From Nitrospirota bacterium (GTDB lineage: Bacteria > Nitrospirota > Thermodesulfovibrionia > Thermodesulfovibrionales > JdFR-86), in assembly GCA_030667205.1 (NCBI GenBank), contig DAOUWH010000029.1, positions 1 to 10,714 of the forward strand: a stretch of 10,714 bases of DNA. Direction: 5' to 3'. Of this stretch, positions 5,583-10,714 are shown one piece after another; the stretch's first letter is position 1, and each line of letters starts with the position of its first letter. The position numbers were made by a program, and so were the translations under genes. The notes below the pieces were generated by a model. That model was given only the letters and a program-made list of their open reading frames with translations, had not been told where the DNA came from and ran no database searches.

Positions 5583-6806
5583 CTACATGAGACGATCTTT
5601 ACCACCCAGACTTACTGCACGCCTTATCTCCGCTTTCAAGTGCTCAGGAAGCCCCTTTATCTCGATGTCCAGAAAACCCCTGACAATGGCGGCCGTGGCC
5701 TCGTCGGCACTGAGCCCCCTTGCCATCAGATACCGTATCTCCTCCTCTGCTATCTTTCCGACGGCCGCCTCGTGAGACATGTCGATGCCGCTGACTTCGC
5801 CCTGGAGTTCCGGAATTGCGTGTATCCTGCCCTTTTCGGCAAGTATAAGCCCCCTGCATTCGAGATGACCCTTGACCTCAGGGACCTCGCCGATTAAGTG
5901 GCCCCTTGCGATTATATCTCCACCGCTGGTTATGGCCCTCGTAACGACCTCCACCCTTGAGCCCTTTGCCCTGAGGCATGCCTTCGATCCCACGTCCATC
6001 GAAGAACCCGGAGGGGCGAGCAGGATGTTATTGAACCTGACGACCGAATTTTCACCCATGCAATAGGCTGTGGGATACATCTGGAGGGTCCTTACGGGCT
6101 TCATACACACGTAGTTGCTAAGAAACACCCCATTTTCCTCAACCACTGCGGCGGCCCTTGGCCTTACGGCCATGTCTTCGGCCCAGTTATGTACCATGGT
6201 GAACGTAACACGGGCGTCTTTTTTAACATAGAACTCCGAAACCCCGACGTGAAGCCCCGACCTCATCCTCTGAGCAGTGGCGCAGCCTGTAATTATGTGG
6301 AGCTCGGAGCCCTCCTCCGCAATTATAATATTATGGACGTTCTGCGCAAGGCCGTCGCGGGTCATGTAAAGACATGCCTGAAGGGGGAACTCCGCCCTTG
6401 CTCCGGGCAGCGCCCTTAAAAAATACCCGGAGTTCTGTTTCAGTTCGGCCTGTGCGGTATATTTGTCGGTATCCGGCCCGACGGCCTCCCACCAGTAATC
6501 CTCAAGCCAGTCATATTTCGCAAGCGCCTCCACGGTGCTCATCACCTCAAGTCCCTTGTGGCGGCTTTCGGAGAACATCACCGTATGGTCCGCCTGGAAA
6601 AACGACCCGGCCCTGCAGTCCTCCTCAGCATCAATGCCCACGTATGCGGCCCTGTCCTTAAACTCAGCGGGAAGTTCTTTCAACCTTCGGACACTGCCGT
6701 GATCTTCCGCCTCTGCGGAATATGCAGCAAGGTCGATATCGGGGCCAAATACCGAGGGCCTTGAAGCCGCCGCCTTTGCCTTCTTTTCGGCATCTATCTT
6801 TCGCAT
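5583..6806 (-). CDS. sufB: SufB/SufD-family Fe-S scaffold (minimal Suf/SMS type)
   Basis: The 407-residue protein is the scaffold partner of SufC in Fe-S cluster assembly, forming a cytoplasmic SufB-SufC complex. Its C-terminal half is the characteristic right-handed beta-helix. C317 in H-L-E-C-R-G-L-I-L and H345-E346 in M-S-H-E-A-A-V-G-K correspond in context to the cluster-assembly Cys and His-Glu region of SufB. The closing helical part (E-E-E-I-R-Y-L-M-A-R-G-L-S) is also typical. It is shorter than E. coli SufB, as in the two-gene systems of archaea and anaerobes. Two starts are possible: GTG 6815 and ATG 6806. ATG 6806 is chosen because GAGGGG lies 8 nt before it, against only 3 nt before the GTG. 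It overlaps sufC by 13 nt, so the two are translationally coupled. No sufA, sufS or sufE is seen in the window. Confidence 0.9.
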   Translation of the reverse strand: MRKIDAEKKAKAAASRPSVFGPDIDLAAYSAEAEDHGSVRRLKELPAEFKDRAAYVGIDAEEDCRAGSFFQADHTVMFSESRHKGLEVMSTVEALAKYDWLEDYWWEAVGPDTDKYTAQAELKQNSGYFLRALPGARAEFPLQACLYMTRDGLAQNVHNIIIAEEGSELHIITGCATAQRMRSGLHVGVSEFYVKKDARVTFTMVHNWAEDMAVRPRAAAVVEENGVFLSNYVCMKPVRTLQMYPTAYCMGENSVVRFNNILLAPPGSSMDVGSKACLRAKGSRVEVVTRAITSGGDIIARGHLIGEVPEVKGHLECRGLILAEKGRIHAIPELQGEVSGIDMSHEAAVGKIAEEEIRYLMARGLSADEATAAIVRGFLDIEIKGLPEHLKAEIRRAVSLGGKDRLM

Positions 6807-7534
6807 ACCACGCACCCCTCGTAGCCCTTGGCCCTGATATCCGCCAGGACGTCCCTCGGGTTGCCGGAGCAGAATATGGCCCCCCCGAGCATGACATAAG
6901 CCCTGTCGGCGTTCACGTAATCGAGGATATAACCGGCATGGGTTATGATCATCCCGGCCCTCGACCTCTTAACCGCCCGCCTGTTCTTCTGCAGCATCCC
7001 GTTTATCACCTCGCCCACAAGGTTGATGCTCACGAGGTCGACGCCCGAGTCAGGCTCGTCGAGCATTATGAAGTCCGGGGCCTGAGCCATCAGCTGCAGG
7101 AGCTCCGAGCGCTTTATCTCGCCCCCGGAGAAACCCAGGTTTATCTCCCTCCGGAGGAAATCCTCAAGGTTCAGCCTGCGTGCGTACTCATCGATTATCT
7201 CCCCGTCTGTTTCCCCCCGTATCTCAATGCAGGCCTGCAGCAGGTCTTTAAGCCTCACGCCCCTTACCGCGGGTGGGCGCTGAAATGCAATGCCTATTCC
7301 GAGCCTTGCACGCTCATCAGTGGGAAGCCCCGTAATGTCCCTGCCCTTAAAGACGATGCTCCCGCTTTCCACCCTGTAGTCCGGGTGCCCGATTATCGTC
7401 TTCAGAAGCGAGGTCTTCCCTGAGCCGTTGGGGCCGAAAAGCACAACGGTCTCCCCCCTGTCGACGTGGAAGTCTACACCCCCCAATATCGTCCTGCCCG
7501 CAACGCTGACGGTCAAACCCCTCACCTGGAGCAT
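6794..7534 (-). CDS. sufC: SufC, Fe-S assembly ABC-type ATPase
   Basis: The 246-residue protein is a soluble ABC ATPase that powers cluster assembly on SufB. Visible motifs in order: Walker A G-P-N-G-S-G-K-T-S at 34-42, Q-loop in A-F-Q-R-P-P, ABC signature G-F-S-G-G-E-I-K-R-S, Walker B F-I-M-L-D-E-P-D-S-G-V-D-L, and H-loop I-T-H-A-G-Y. The K-R-S-E-L-L-Q sequence after the signature and D-S-G-V-D after Walker B are SufC-like rather than transporter-like, and no membrane partner gene is adjacent. The start ATG 7534-7532 has GGAGG at 7548-7544, 9 nt upstream. It is the first gene of a two-gene operon with sufB and is divergent from the Nudix gene. Confidence 0.93.
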   Translation of the reverse strand: MLQVRGLTVSVAGRTILGGVDFHVDRGETVVLFGPNGSGKTSLLKTIIGHPDYRVESGSIVFKGRDITGLPTDERARLGIGIAFQRPPAVRGVRLKDLLQACIEIRGETDGEIIDEYARRLNLEDFLRREINLGFSGGEIKRSELLQLMAQAPDFIMLDEPDSGVDLVSINLVGEVINGMLQKNRRAVKRSRAGMIITHAGYILDYVNADRAYVMLGGAIFCSGNPRDVLADIRAKGYEGCVVCER

Positions 7535-7555
7535 TTCGCAGTGCCTCCATTGAAA

Positions 7556-7584
7556 ATCCTACCACAATACAAAGGCGAGGTTAA
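7556..7584 (-). promoter_or_regulatory. Promoter of the sufCB operon
   Basis: On the minus strand TTAACC (7584-7579), a 17-nt spacer and TAGGAT (7561-7556) preceded by TGG form a plausible extended promoter. The predicted start near 7549 leaves a leader of about 15 nt carrying GGAGG (7548-7544). The leader also opens with an out-of-frame ATG at 7550 that overlaps the ribosome site. It lies only 8 bp from the Nudix -10 on the other strand, so the two promoters may compete. No IscR-type site could be identified by eye. Confidence 0.5.
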
Positions 7585-7592
7585 GAGGGATT

Positions 7593-7602
7593 TGGTTATA
7601 AT
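7593..7602 (+). promoter_or_regulatory. -10 box upstream of the Nudix gene (short or no leader)
   Basis: TATAAT (7597-7602) is a perfect -10, preceded by TG at 7593-7594 (spaced two rather than one base from the box). The ATG at 7613 is 10 nt downstream, so any leader is only a few bases and holds no Shine-Dalgarno sequence. No convincing -35 is seen 16-18 nt upstream. Confidence 0.6.
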
Positions 7603-7612
7603 ATGAATTAAG

Positions 7613-8107
7613 ATGGACGAGGAGCTCCTTGAGATAGTCAACGGGCGCGGCGAGGTGCTCCGCATCGCCCCCCGCGCCGAGATACACGGCAACCCCTCGC
7701 TGATGCACCGCGTGGTGCACGTGCTGGTGTTCAACAGCAAGGGAGAGCTCCTCCTTCAGAAGCGCTCCCCGGACAAGGACGTCGCCCCCGGAAGGTGGGA
7801 CACCTCCGTAGGCGGCCACGTCGACCCCGGCGAGAACCTCGATGAGGCCGCCAAAAGGGAGCTCCACGAGGAGCTCGGCGTCACCGCCGAGCCGCAGTTC
7901 CTCTACTCCTACCCCCACAGCAACGATTACGAGACCGAGATGGTCTACACCTACTACTGCGTGCACGAAGGCCCCTTCGCCTTCAACCCCGCCGAGATAG
8001 ACCTCGTCAGGTTCTGGCCTCTCGAGGAGATACAGACCACCATGGAAGGCCCCGTCCTCAGCGACAACTTCAAGCACGAGATAACCACATACCTGGCCCA
8101 GCCCTGA
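7613..8107 (+). CDS. Nudix hydrolase (YfcD / IPP isomerase-like)
   Basis: The 164-residue protein carries a perfect Nudix box at residues 68-90 (G68, E74, R82-E83, E86-E87, G89), the Mg-binding motif that hydrolyses nucleoside diphosphates linked to another moiety. The N-terminal M-D-E-E-L-L-E-I-V-N-G-R-G-E, the M-H-R-V-V-H-V-L-V-F segment at 31-40 and L-L-L-Q-K-R-S at 46-52 place it in the YfcD/IPP-isomerase-like subgroup. Substrate is not determined; an isomerase role would need Cys and Glu residues that I cannot confirm. The gene is strikingly GC-rich at third codon positions. ATG 7613 gives the expected family N-terminus. It converges with queE, stop-to-stop spacing 37 bp. Confidence 0.9.
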   Translation: MDEELLEIVNGRGEVLRIAPRAEIHGNPSLMHRVVHVLVFNSKGELLLQKRSPDKDVAPGRWDTSVGGHVDPGENLDEAAKRELHEELGVTAEPQFLYSYPHSNDYETEMVYTYYCVHEGPFAFNPAEIDLVRFWPLEEIQTTMEGPVLSDNFKHEITTYLAQP

Positions 8108-8118
8108 GGGACTTTTTT
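8102..8118 (+). terminator. Weak terminator-like element after the Nudix gene
   Basis: CCC-TGA-GGG (8102-8110) overlaps the Nudix stop codon and is followed by AC and six Ts (8113-8118). The stem is only three base pairs, so it would be a poor intrinsic terminator. It is recorded because it is the only T-run candidate in the 37-bp convergent gap. Confidence 0.25.
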
Positions 8119-8144
8119 CAGCGAATCTTACGCGGAGGGAATTT

Positions 8145-8780
8145 TTAGACGGGTTTCTTTTCTGAGCCGAAGATGTACTTGTGCGCCTGGAGGTTAAGCC
8201 TGGCCGGCACCCTGTCCTCTATCATCCAGCCGGCCAGGGTCCTGGCGTTGAGCTTTTCGAAGGCCGGGGACATGAGCACGCGGCACTTTTTATGCAGGTG
8301 GTTCTTGGCGATGAACTTCTTTGCCCACTGGTAGTCTTTCCTGCTGACGAGCACGAACTTTATCTCGTCGGTGGGCTTGATGAACTCGAGGTTCGTCAGG
8401 TCCATGTCGTCGTACATCCCGCTGCCGGGGGTCTTGATGTCGAGTATTATCGTGGCCCTCCGGTCGACGTTCCGTATGGTGATGCTGCCGTTGGTCTCCA
8501 CGAGCACCTTGTGGCCTTCGTTGATAAGGCGCTCGATAAGGTGCGGCACATCTTTCTGAAGCAGGGGCTCGCCGCCGGTGATCTCCACAAGGTTCACCCC
8601 GATGAGGGATATCTCGTTCATTATCTCGTCTTCGGTTAGCTCTACGCCGGGTTTCTTGGCCTTAGGGGTGTCGCAGTAGTTGCAGTCGAGGTTACAGCCC
8701 GTGAACCGTATAAACGTGCACGGCATCCCGACGTAGCTCGACTCGCCCTGTATGCTTGTGAATATCTCGCAAACTTCCAT
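8145..8780 (-). CDS. queE: 7-carboxy-7-deazaguanine synthase (radical SAM)
   Basis: The 211-residue protein matches QueE, which converts 6-carboxy-tetrahydropterin to 7-carboxy-7-deazaguanine in queuosine and related 7-deazapurine pathways. Visible features: F-T-S-I-Q-G-E-S at 7-14 for substrate binding, radical-SAM cluster cysteines C29-x3-C33-x2-C36 in T-G-C-N-L-D-C-N-Y-C-D-T, SAM-binding G-G-E-P-L at 69-73, V-E-T-N-G-S, D-I-K-T-P-G-S-G, and L-N-L-Q-A-H-K-Y-I-F near the end. Length is normal. The ATG 8780 start is fixed by the family N-terminus; the frame stays open upstream but has no better start. There is no Shine-Dalgarno sequence at normal distance, and a GGAGG sits inside the end of the upstream gene. 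Reinitiation after that gene (11 bp gap) is likely. No queC or queD is visible here. Confidence 0.93.
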   Translation of the reverse strand: MEVCEIFTSIQGESSYVGMPCTFIRFTGCNLDCNYCDTPKAKKPGVELTEDEIMNEISLIGVNLVEITGGEPLLQKDVPHLIERLINEGHKVLVETNGSITIRNVDRRATIILDIKTPGSGMYDDMDLTNLEFIKPTDEIKFVLVSRKDYQWAKKFIAKNHLHKKCRVLMSPAFEKLNARTLAGWMIEDRVPARLNLQAHKYIFGSEKKPV

Positions 8781-8791
8781 AACAGTATTTT

Positions 8792-9694
8792 CTAAAGCCT
8801 TACCTCCGAGTCGATCAGCCTTCCGTCCCTGTCAAGATTCACCGTGGCGGTAAAACGCTCGCCCGGGGCATAAGCAAACGATAACTCACGCCATTTTACC
8901 ACATTTACATTACCTTTTGCTTGCACTTCCGCATAGGGATACTTCGCGAAATAGAGGAAGTTCTTTACGACCCGGTACTGCTTCGAGCGCTCAACCATGG
9001 GGGCGTTATTGCTGATGTCATATGTCCTGTGGACGTATATCTTCTCCGTAAAAAGGTCCGCAACGCCTGTTTTCATCTCGTCGCCGTTTCTGGCGATGAA
9101 CCACCACCTCAGGATATCGTTGGGCAGGGGGCTTACCTTCTCGATTATGTACTCCTCCATCGAGGCCCTCAAAAACTCCTCGGTCTTCTCATGATAGTGA
9201 TGTTTTACGCCCATATACAACACCAGCATGAGCATTGTGGCGAACGTCACGGCCCTTGCCTTCTCGGCGTTCATGTAGCCGATTAAGATGCACACGGCAA
9301 AACCGACGATTATATAAGGCTCCACCACGAACGTAAGGTCCGCGGACACCAGCTGCCAGTCAAGCGGGGCCATCAGCCTGGTGCCATAGTGGTTGGTGAC
9401 ATCCAGCGCAAGGTGGGTGCCGTAGCCAAGCGTTGCGAGCAACCAGTAGTACAGGAGCCCACCCTCCTTCTTCCTGAAAAGGAACCCTATCGCCATCGGC
9501 ACCACCAGAAGCGCCAGCACCCCGTGGGTCAGCCCCCTATGGTAGCGGAGCATCACGTCGCCGCCCCAGAGTCTTGTGGCGAAGTCTATATCAGGGACCA
9601 CCGCCGAGATGACAAGCACCGCGAAGGCCGCGCTATGCCTGAATCCAAAGTTCCTTATGACCGCGCCCGAGAGCGCATGGGTGATTGGGTCCAT
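8792..9694 (-). CDS. YdjM / DUF457 family membrane-bound metal-dependent hydrolase
   Basis: From ATG 9694 the product is 300 residues. The N-terminus M-D-P-I-T-H-A-L-S-G, followed by V-V-P-D-I-D-F, then Y-H-R-G-L-T-H and G-T-H-L-A-L-D-V-T-N, gives the His/Asp set typical of the YdjM (DUF457) inner-membrane family, annotated as metal-dependent hydrolases, substrate unknown. Several hydrophobic segments fall in the first 180 residues; the C-terminal third (K-V-S-P-L-P-N onward) is soluble, beta-rich and probably extracytoplasmic. A longer frame starts at ATG 9808, but its extra 38 residues are Lys/Arg/Ser-rich, encoded by T-rich repeats and outside the conserved family start, so ATG 9694 is preferred. 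The gene precedes queE by 11 bp and the two are probably cotranscribed. Confidence 0.85.
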   Translation of the reverse strand: MDPITHALSGAVIRNFGFRHSAAFAVLVISAVVPDIDFATRLWGGDVMLRYHRGLTHGVLALLVVPMAIGFLFRKKEGGLLYYWLLATLGYGTHLALDVTNHYGTRLMAPLDWQLVSADLTFVVEPYIIVGFAVCILIGYMNAEKARAVTFATMLMLVLYMGVKHHYHEKTEEFLRASMEEYIIEKVSPLPNDILRWWFIARNGDEMKTGVADLFTEKIYVHRTYDISNNAPMVERSKQYRVVKNFLYFAKYPYAEVQAKGNVNVVKWRELSFAYAPGERFTATVNLDRDGRLIDSEVRL

Positions 9695-9704
9695 GTTATG
9701 TAAA

Positions 9705-9732
9705 ATTAACATTTTTTTCCGCACCCTGTAAA
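9705..9732 (-). promoter_or_regulatory. Possible promoter for the ydjM-like / queE operon
   Basis: On the minus strand TTTACA (9732-9727) matches the -35 consensus at five of six positions. It is followed after 16 nt by GTTAAT (9710-9705), four of six for the -10. Ten nucleotides then precede ATG 9694, leaving little or no leader and no Shine-Dalgarno sequence. GCACC/GGTGC (9721-9725 and 9733-9737) form a small inverted repeat around the -35. Confidence 0.35.
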
Positions 9733-9743
9733 GGTGCCGCTGG

Positions 9744-9791
9744 CCCTTTTCTTTTTTTGTTGACGTTGAAGCCCTTTTCCTTTTTTTGTTG
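9744..9791. repeat. Two T-rich direct repeats upstream of the ydjM-like gene
   Basis: CCCTTTTCTTTTTTTGTTG (9744-9762) and the same sequence with one extra C (9772-9791) form direct repeats about 28 bp apart. They are A/G-rich on the minus strand and lie just upstream of the predicted promoter. This is the start of the 604-bp gene-free stretch 9695-10298. Confidence 0.75.
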
Positions 9792-9824
9792 CCTTTTAAA
9801 GCCCCCATTGAAAGTTTCAGTGTA

Positions 9825-9893
9825 GCGAGGGAGGCCGCAGGGTTAAAAGCTAATTCGTGTTTGAGGGAGGAACGACCGAGTTTGAATTAGCTT
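9825..9893. repeat. GAGGGAGG imperfect repeat enclosed in a long inverted repeat
   Basis: AAGCTAATTC (9847-9856) and GAATTAGCTT (9884-9893) are a perfect 10-bp inverted repeat around a 27-nt loop. The loop sequence TTGAGGGAGGAACGACCGAG echoes GCGAGGGAGGCCGCAGGG just to the left (9825-9842), giving an imperfect tandem. No coding frame fits. It resembles dispersed palindromic elements rather than a terminator; no T-tract follows. Confidence 0.7.
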
Positions 9894-9924
9894 ACCGTAG
9901 GCCGACCAAAGCGAAACGCCCGGA

Positions 9925-9982
9925 GGGCCACTGGCCCATTTCTCGAAAACGCAACCTATCCCGTTTAAAAGGGACTGGTCCC
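9925..9982. repeat. Cluster of short GC-rich hairpins
   Basis: GGGCC-ACT-GGCCC (9925-9937) is followed by ATTTCT. TCCC/GGGA lies around GTTTAAAA just after it, and GGGAC-TG-GTCCC is at 9971-9982. Each is a perfect short stem. The first could act as a weak plus-strand terminator, but there is no plus-strand gene upstream, so a repeat element is the simpler reading. Confidence 0.5.
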
Positions 9983-10041
9983 CCGGGGTATGGGGCGGAG
10001 CCCCAAAGAGATTATGTCCCCGGGGGTTGGGGCAGAGCCCC
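9979..10041. repeat. Duplicated GGGGC-GGA-GCCCC palindromic element
   Basis: Two copies of a related element occur at 9979-10004 and 10017-10041. Each reads roughly TCCCCNGGGG, a T-rich pair, then GGGGC-N3-GCCCC. The stems are GGGGCGGAGCCCC (9992-10004) and GGGGCAGAGCCCC (10029-10041). Such GGGGC/GCCCC elements are widespread intergenic repeats in several phyla. The copies are 38 bp apart in the same orientation. Confidence 0.8.
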
Positions 10042-10106
10042 ACTAATGTCGTCCCTTCGCTCCTCTGAAGCTTTCTAAGGGGCCCCCGTAAAGACAGAAC
10101 TACAAC

Positions 10107-10158
10107 TGTCATTGCGAGCCTTCCTGTTTGTCATTGCGAGCGGAGCGAAGCAATCTCG
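10107..10158. repeat. CATTGCGAGCG-type REP-like repeats, one partial and one full copy
   Basis: TGTCATTGCGAGC (10107-10119) is a truncated copy. The full element begins at 10129 and contains ATTGC (10133-10137) and GCAAT (10150-10154) around GAGCGGAGCGAA. The sequence CATTGCGAGCGNAGCGAAGCAATC is a well-known intergenic repeat in many unrelated bacteria. Head-to-tail placement of a half copy and a full copy is typical of such families. Confidence 0.85.
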
Positions 10159-10174
10159 CCTTCTGAGCATCCTG

Positions 10175-10231
10175 TCCGCCTCGCCGAGGAGAGCGGATTC
10201 GCTGAGGCGAAAGCCTGCCGAAAACCAGGCT
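10175..10231. repeat. Inverted repeats next to the right-edge gene
   Basis: TCCGC/GCGGA (10175-10179 and 10193-10197) encloses CTCG-C-CGAG. AGCCTG (10212-10217) pairs with CAGGCT (10226-10231) across an 8-nt loop. On the minus strand the last stem is followed by TTTCGCC, giving a weak terminator-like structure about 70 bp after the stop of the right-edge gene. The rest of 10232-10298 shows nothing I recognise. Confidence 0.5.
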
Positions 10232-10298
10232 CCGCTACAGTGAGCGCCACGGCAAGTGGTACCTCAGGCGATGGGGGAGTAAGAGGGATGCGTAGAGG

Positions 10299-10714
10299 CT
10301 ACCACTCAATACTTGAGGGGTCCTTGATTTCAATAACGTCGAGTTTGGGACAGAAAGTCCGGAAGCTCGTTACGACCCGAGCCCTTATTTTCCCTTTTGG
10401 CCTTTTTCGTACAACATATATCACCGAGATCAAACCTCTCTCAATCGGCTCAAGAACTTTCGGGACACTCATACACCATGACGATGCAGCATCTGAGGGG
10501 AGGCTTATCTCCATGCCCCCTCTTATACCGGGGTGCTTAACCTTCTCCGTTAGGCCCCGGTTATCTATGGGCAGGCGGATTCCGGGGGCCCGTAGTGATA
10601 TTACCGGGGTATTTTCACTGCTGATGCACATAATGTGAACATTTAGCCTGCATAAGTATCTTCCGTCACTGAGTTTAAAGATCGTGACATTTTTCCCGCC
10701 AAATAAAAGGTCGA
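10299..10714 (-). CDS. Unknown protein, C-terminal part (5' end beyond the window)
   Basis: A minus-strand frame is open from the right edge to TAG 10301-10299, giving about 137 residues with no internal stop. An internal ATG at 10631-10629 would give 110 residues, but the frame remains open for at least 27 more codons upstream (including G-K-N-V-T-I-F-K-L-S-D-G-R-Y-L), so the true start probably lies outside. The sequence alternates short hydrophobic strands with basic residues (for example I-S-V-I-Y-V-V-R-K-R-P-K-G-K-I-R-A-R) and looks beta-rich and soluble. I do not recognise a family. The opposite-strand frame 10240-10638 is less likely to be real. Coding status is inferred from frame length and protein-like composition. 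Confidence 0.6.
   Translation of the reverse strand, partial: DLLFGGKNVTIFKLSDGRYLCRLNVHIMCISSENTPVISLRAPGIRLPIDNRGLTEKVKHPGIRGGMEISLPSDAASSWCMSVPKVLEPIERGLISVIYVVRKRPKGKIRARVVTSFRTFCPKLDVIEIKDPSSIEW

Noticed and set aside
6807..6815. GTG at 6815 as the start of sufB
   Set aside because: The GAGGGG ribosome site is only 3 nt from this GTG but 8 nt from ATG 6806, which is a normal spacing.
6722..7423. 233-residue plus-strand open frame opposite sufC/sufB
   Set aside because: It is antisense to two clearly recognisable genes, its translation is Pro/His/Val-rich without any motif, and it arises from their GC-biased codons.
10107..10158. Possible CRISPR repeats
   Set aside because: There are only one and a half copies, with no regular spacers and no cas genes; the motif is a known REP-like palindrome.
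10240..10638. 132-residue plus-strand frame
   Set aside because: It begins with GTG inside the repeat region without a ribosome site, overlaps the minus-strand frame that is open to the edge, and looks less protein-like.

Overview
The window looks like a chromosomal segment from a Gram-negative, probably anaerobic or microaerophilic bacterium of moderately high GC. A SPOR peptidoglycan-binding domain behind a transmembrane helix argues for a Gram-negative envelope. A two-gene SufC-SufB Fe-S system and a ferritin-like protein fit anaerobes of the Nitrospirota or Desulfobacterota type. That placement is inference; there is no marker gene to settle it. No phage, plasmid, transposase, CRISPR or known defence locus is visible.

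Layout. Bases 1-99 are the 3' end of a gene, probably a TPR protein. A YjbQ-family gene lies on the minus strand (103-522). A plus-strand cluster follows: a stand-alone HSDR_N-type protein (739-1278), a histone-deacetylase-family enzyme overlapping it by 4 nt (1275-2198), and an unusual receiver/acidic-repeat/transmembrane/SPOR protein (2209-3774). This converges, 2 bp apart, with a UMF1/Atg22-type MFS transporter (3777-5000, minus). The transporter gene is divergent from an AT-richer ferritin-like gene (5104-5577), which converges, 5 bp apart, with sufB of a sufCB operon (7534 down to 5583, minus). A Nudix hydrolase (7613-8107, plus) is divergent from sufC and converges with queE (8145-8780, minus). 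queE lies 11 bp downstream of a YdjM/DUF457 membrane protein gene (8792-9694). Bases 9695-10298 hold no gene but carry dense palindromic repeats. A minus-strand gene of unknown function enters from the right edge (10299-10714).

Two points stand out. First, five genes (739, 2209/2215, minus-strand 5000, 5104, 7613) have a -10 or extended -10 box of the TGGTAWRAT kind 5-10 nt before their start codon and no Shine-Dalgarno sequence. This predicts leaderless or nearly leaderless mRNAs, while yjbQ, sufC and sufB have ordinary ribosome sites. Second, the protein at 2209-3774 joins a receiver-like domain lacking the phospho-acceptor Asp (Asn at that site) to a periplasmic SPOR domain through a very acidic tandem-repeat linker and one membrane helix. 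This suggests a phosphorylation-independent link between a cytoplasmic platform and the cell wall, probably at division sites.

The other genes are housekeeping or metabolic: Fe-S assembly, 7-deazaguanine synthesis, nucleotide or prenyl-phosphate hydrolysis, and transport. I found no convincing new multi-gene system.
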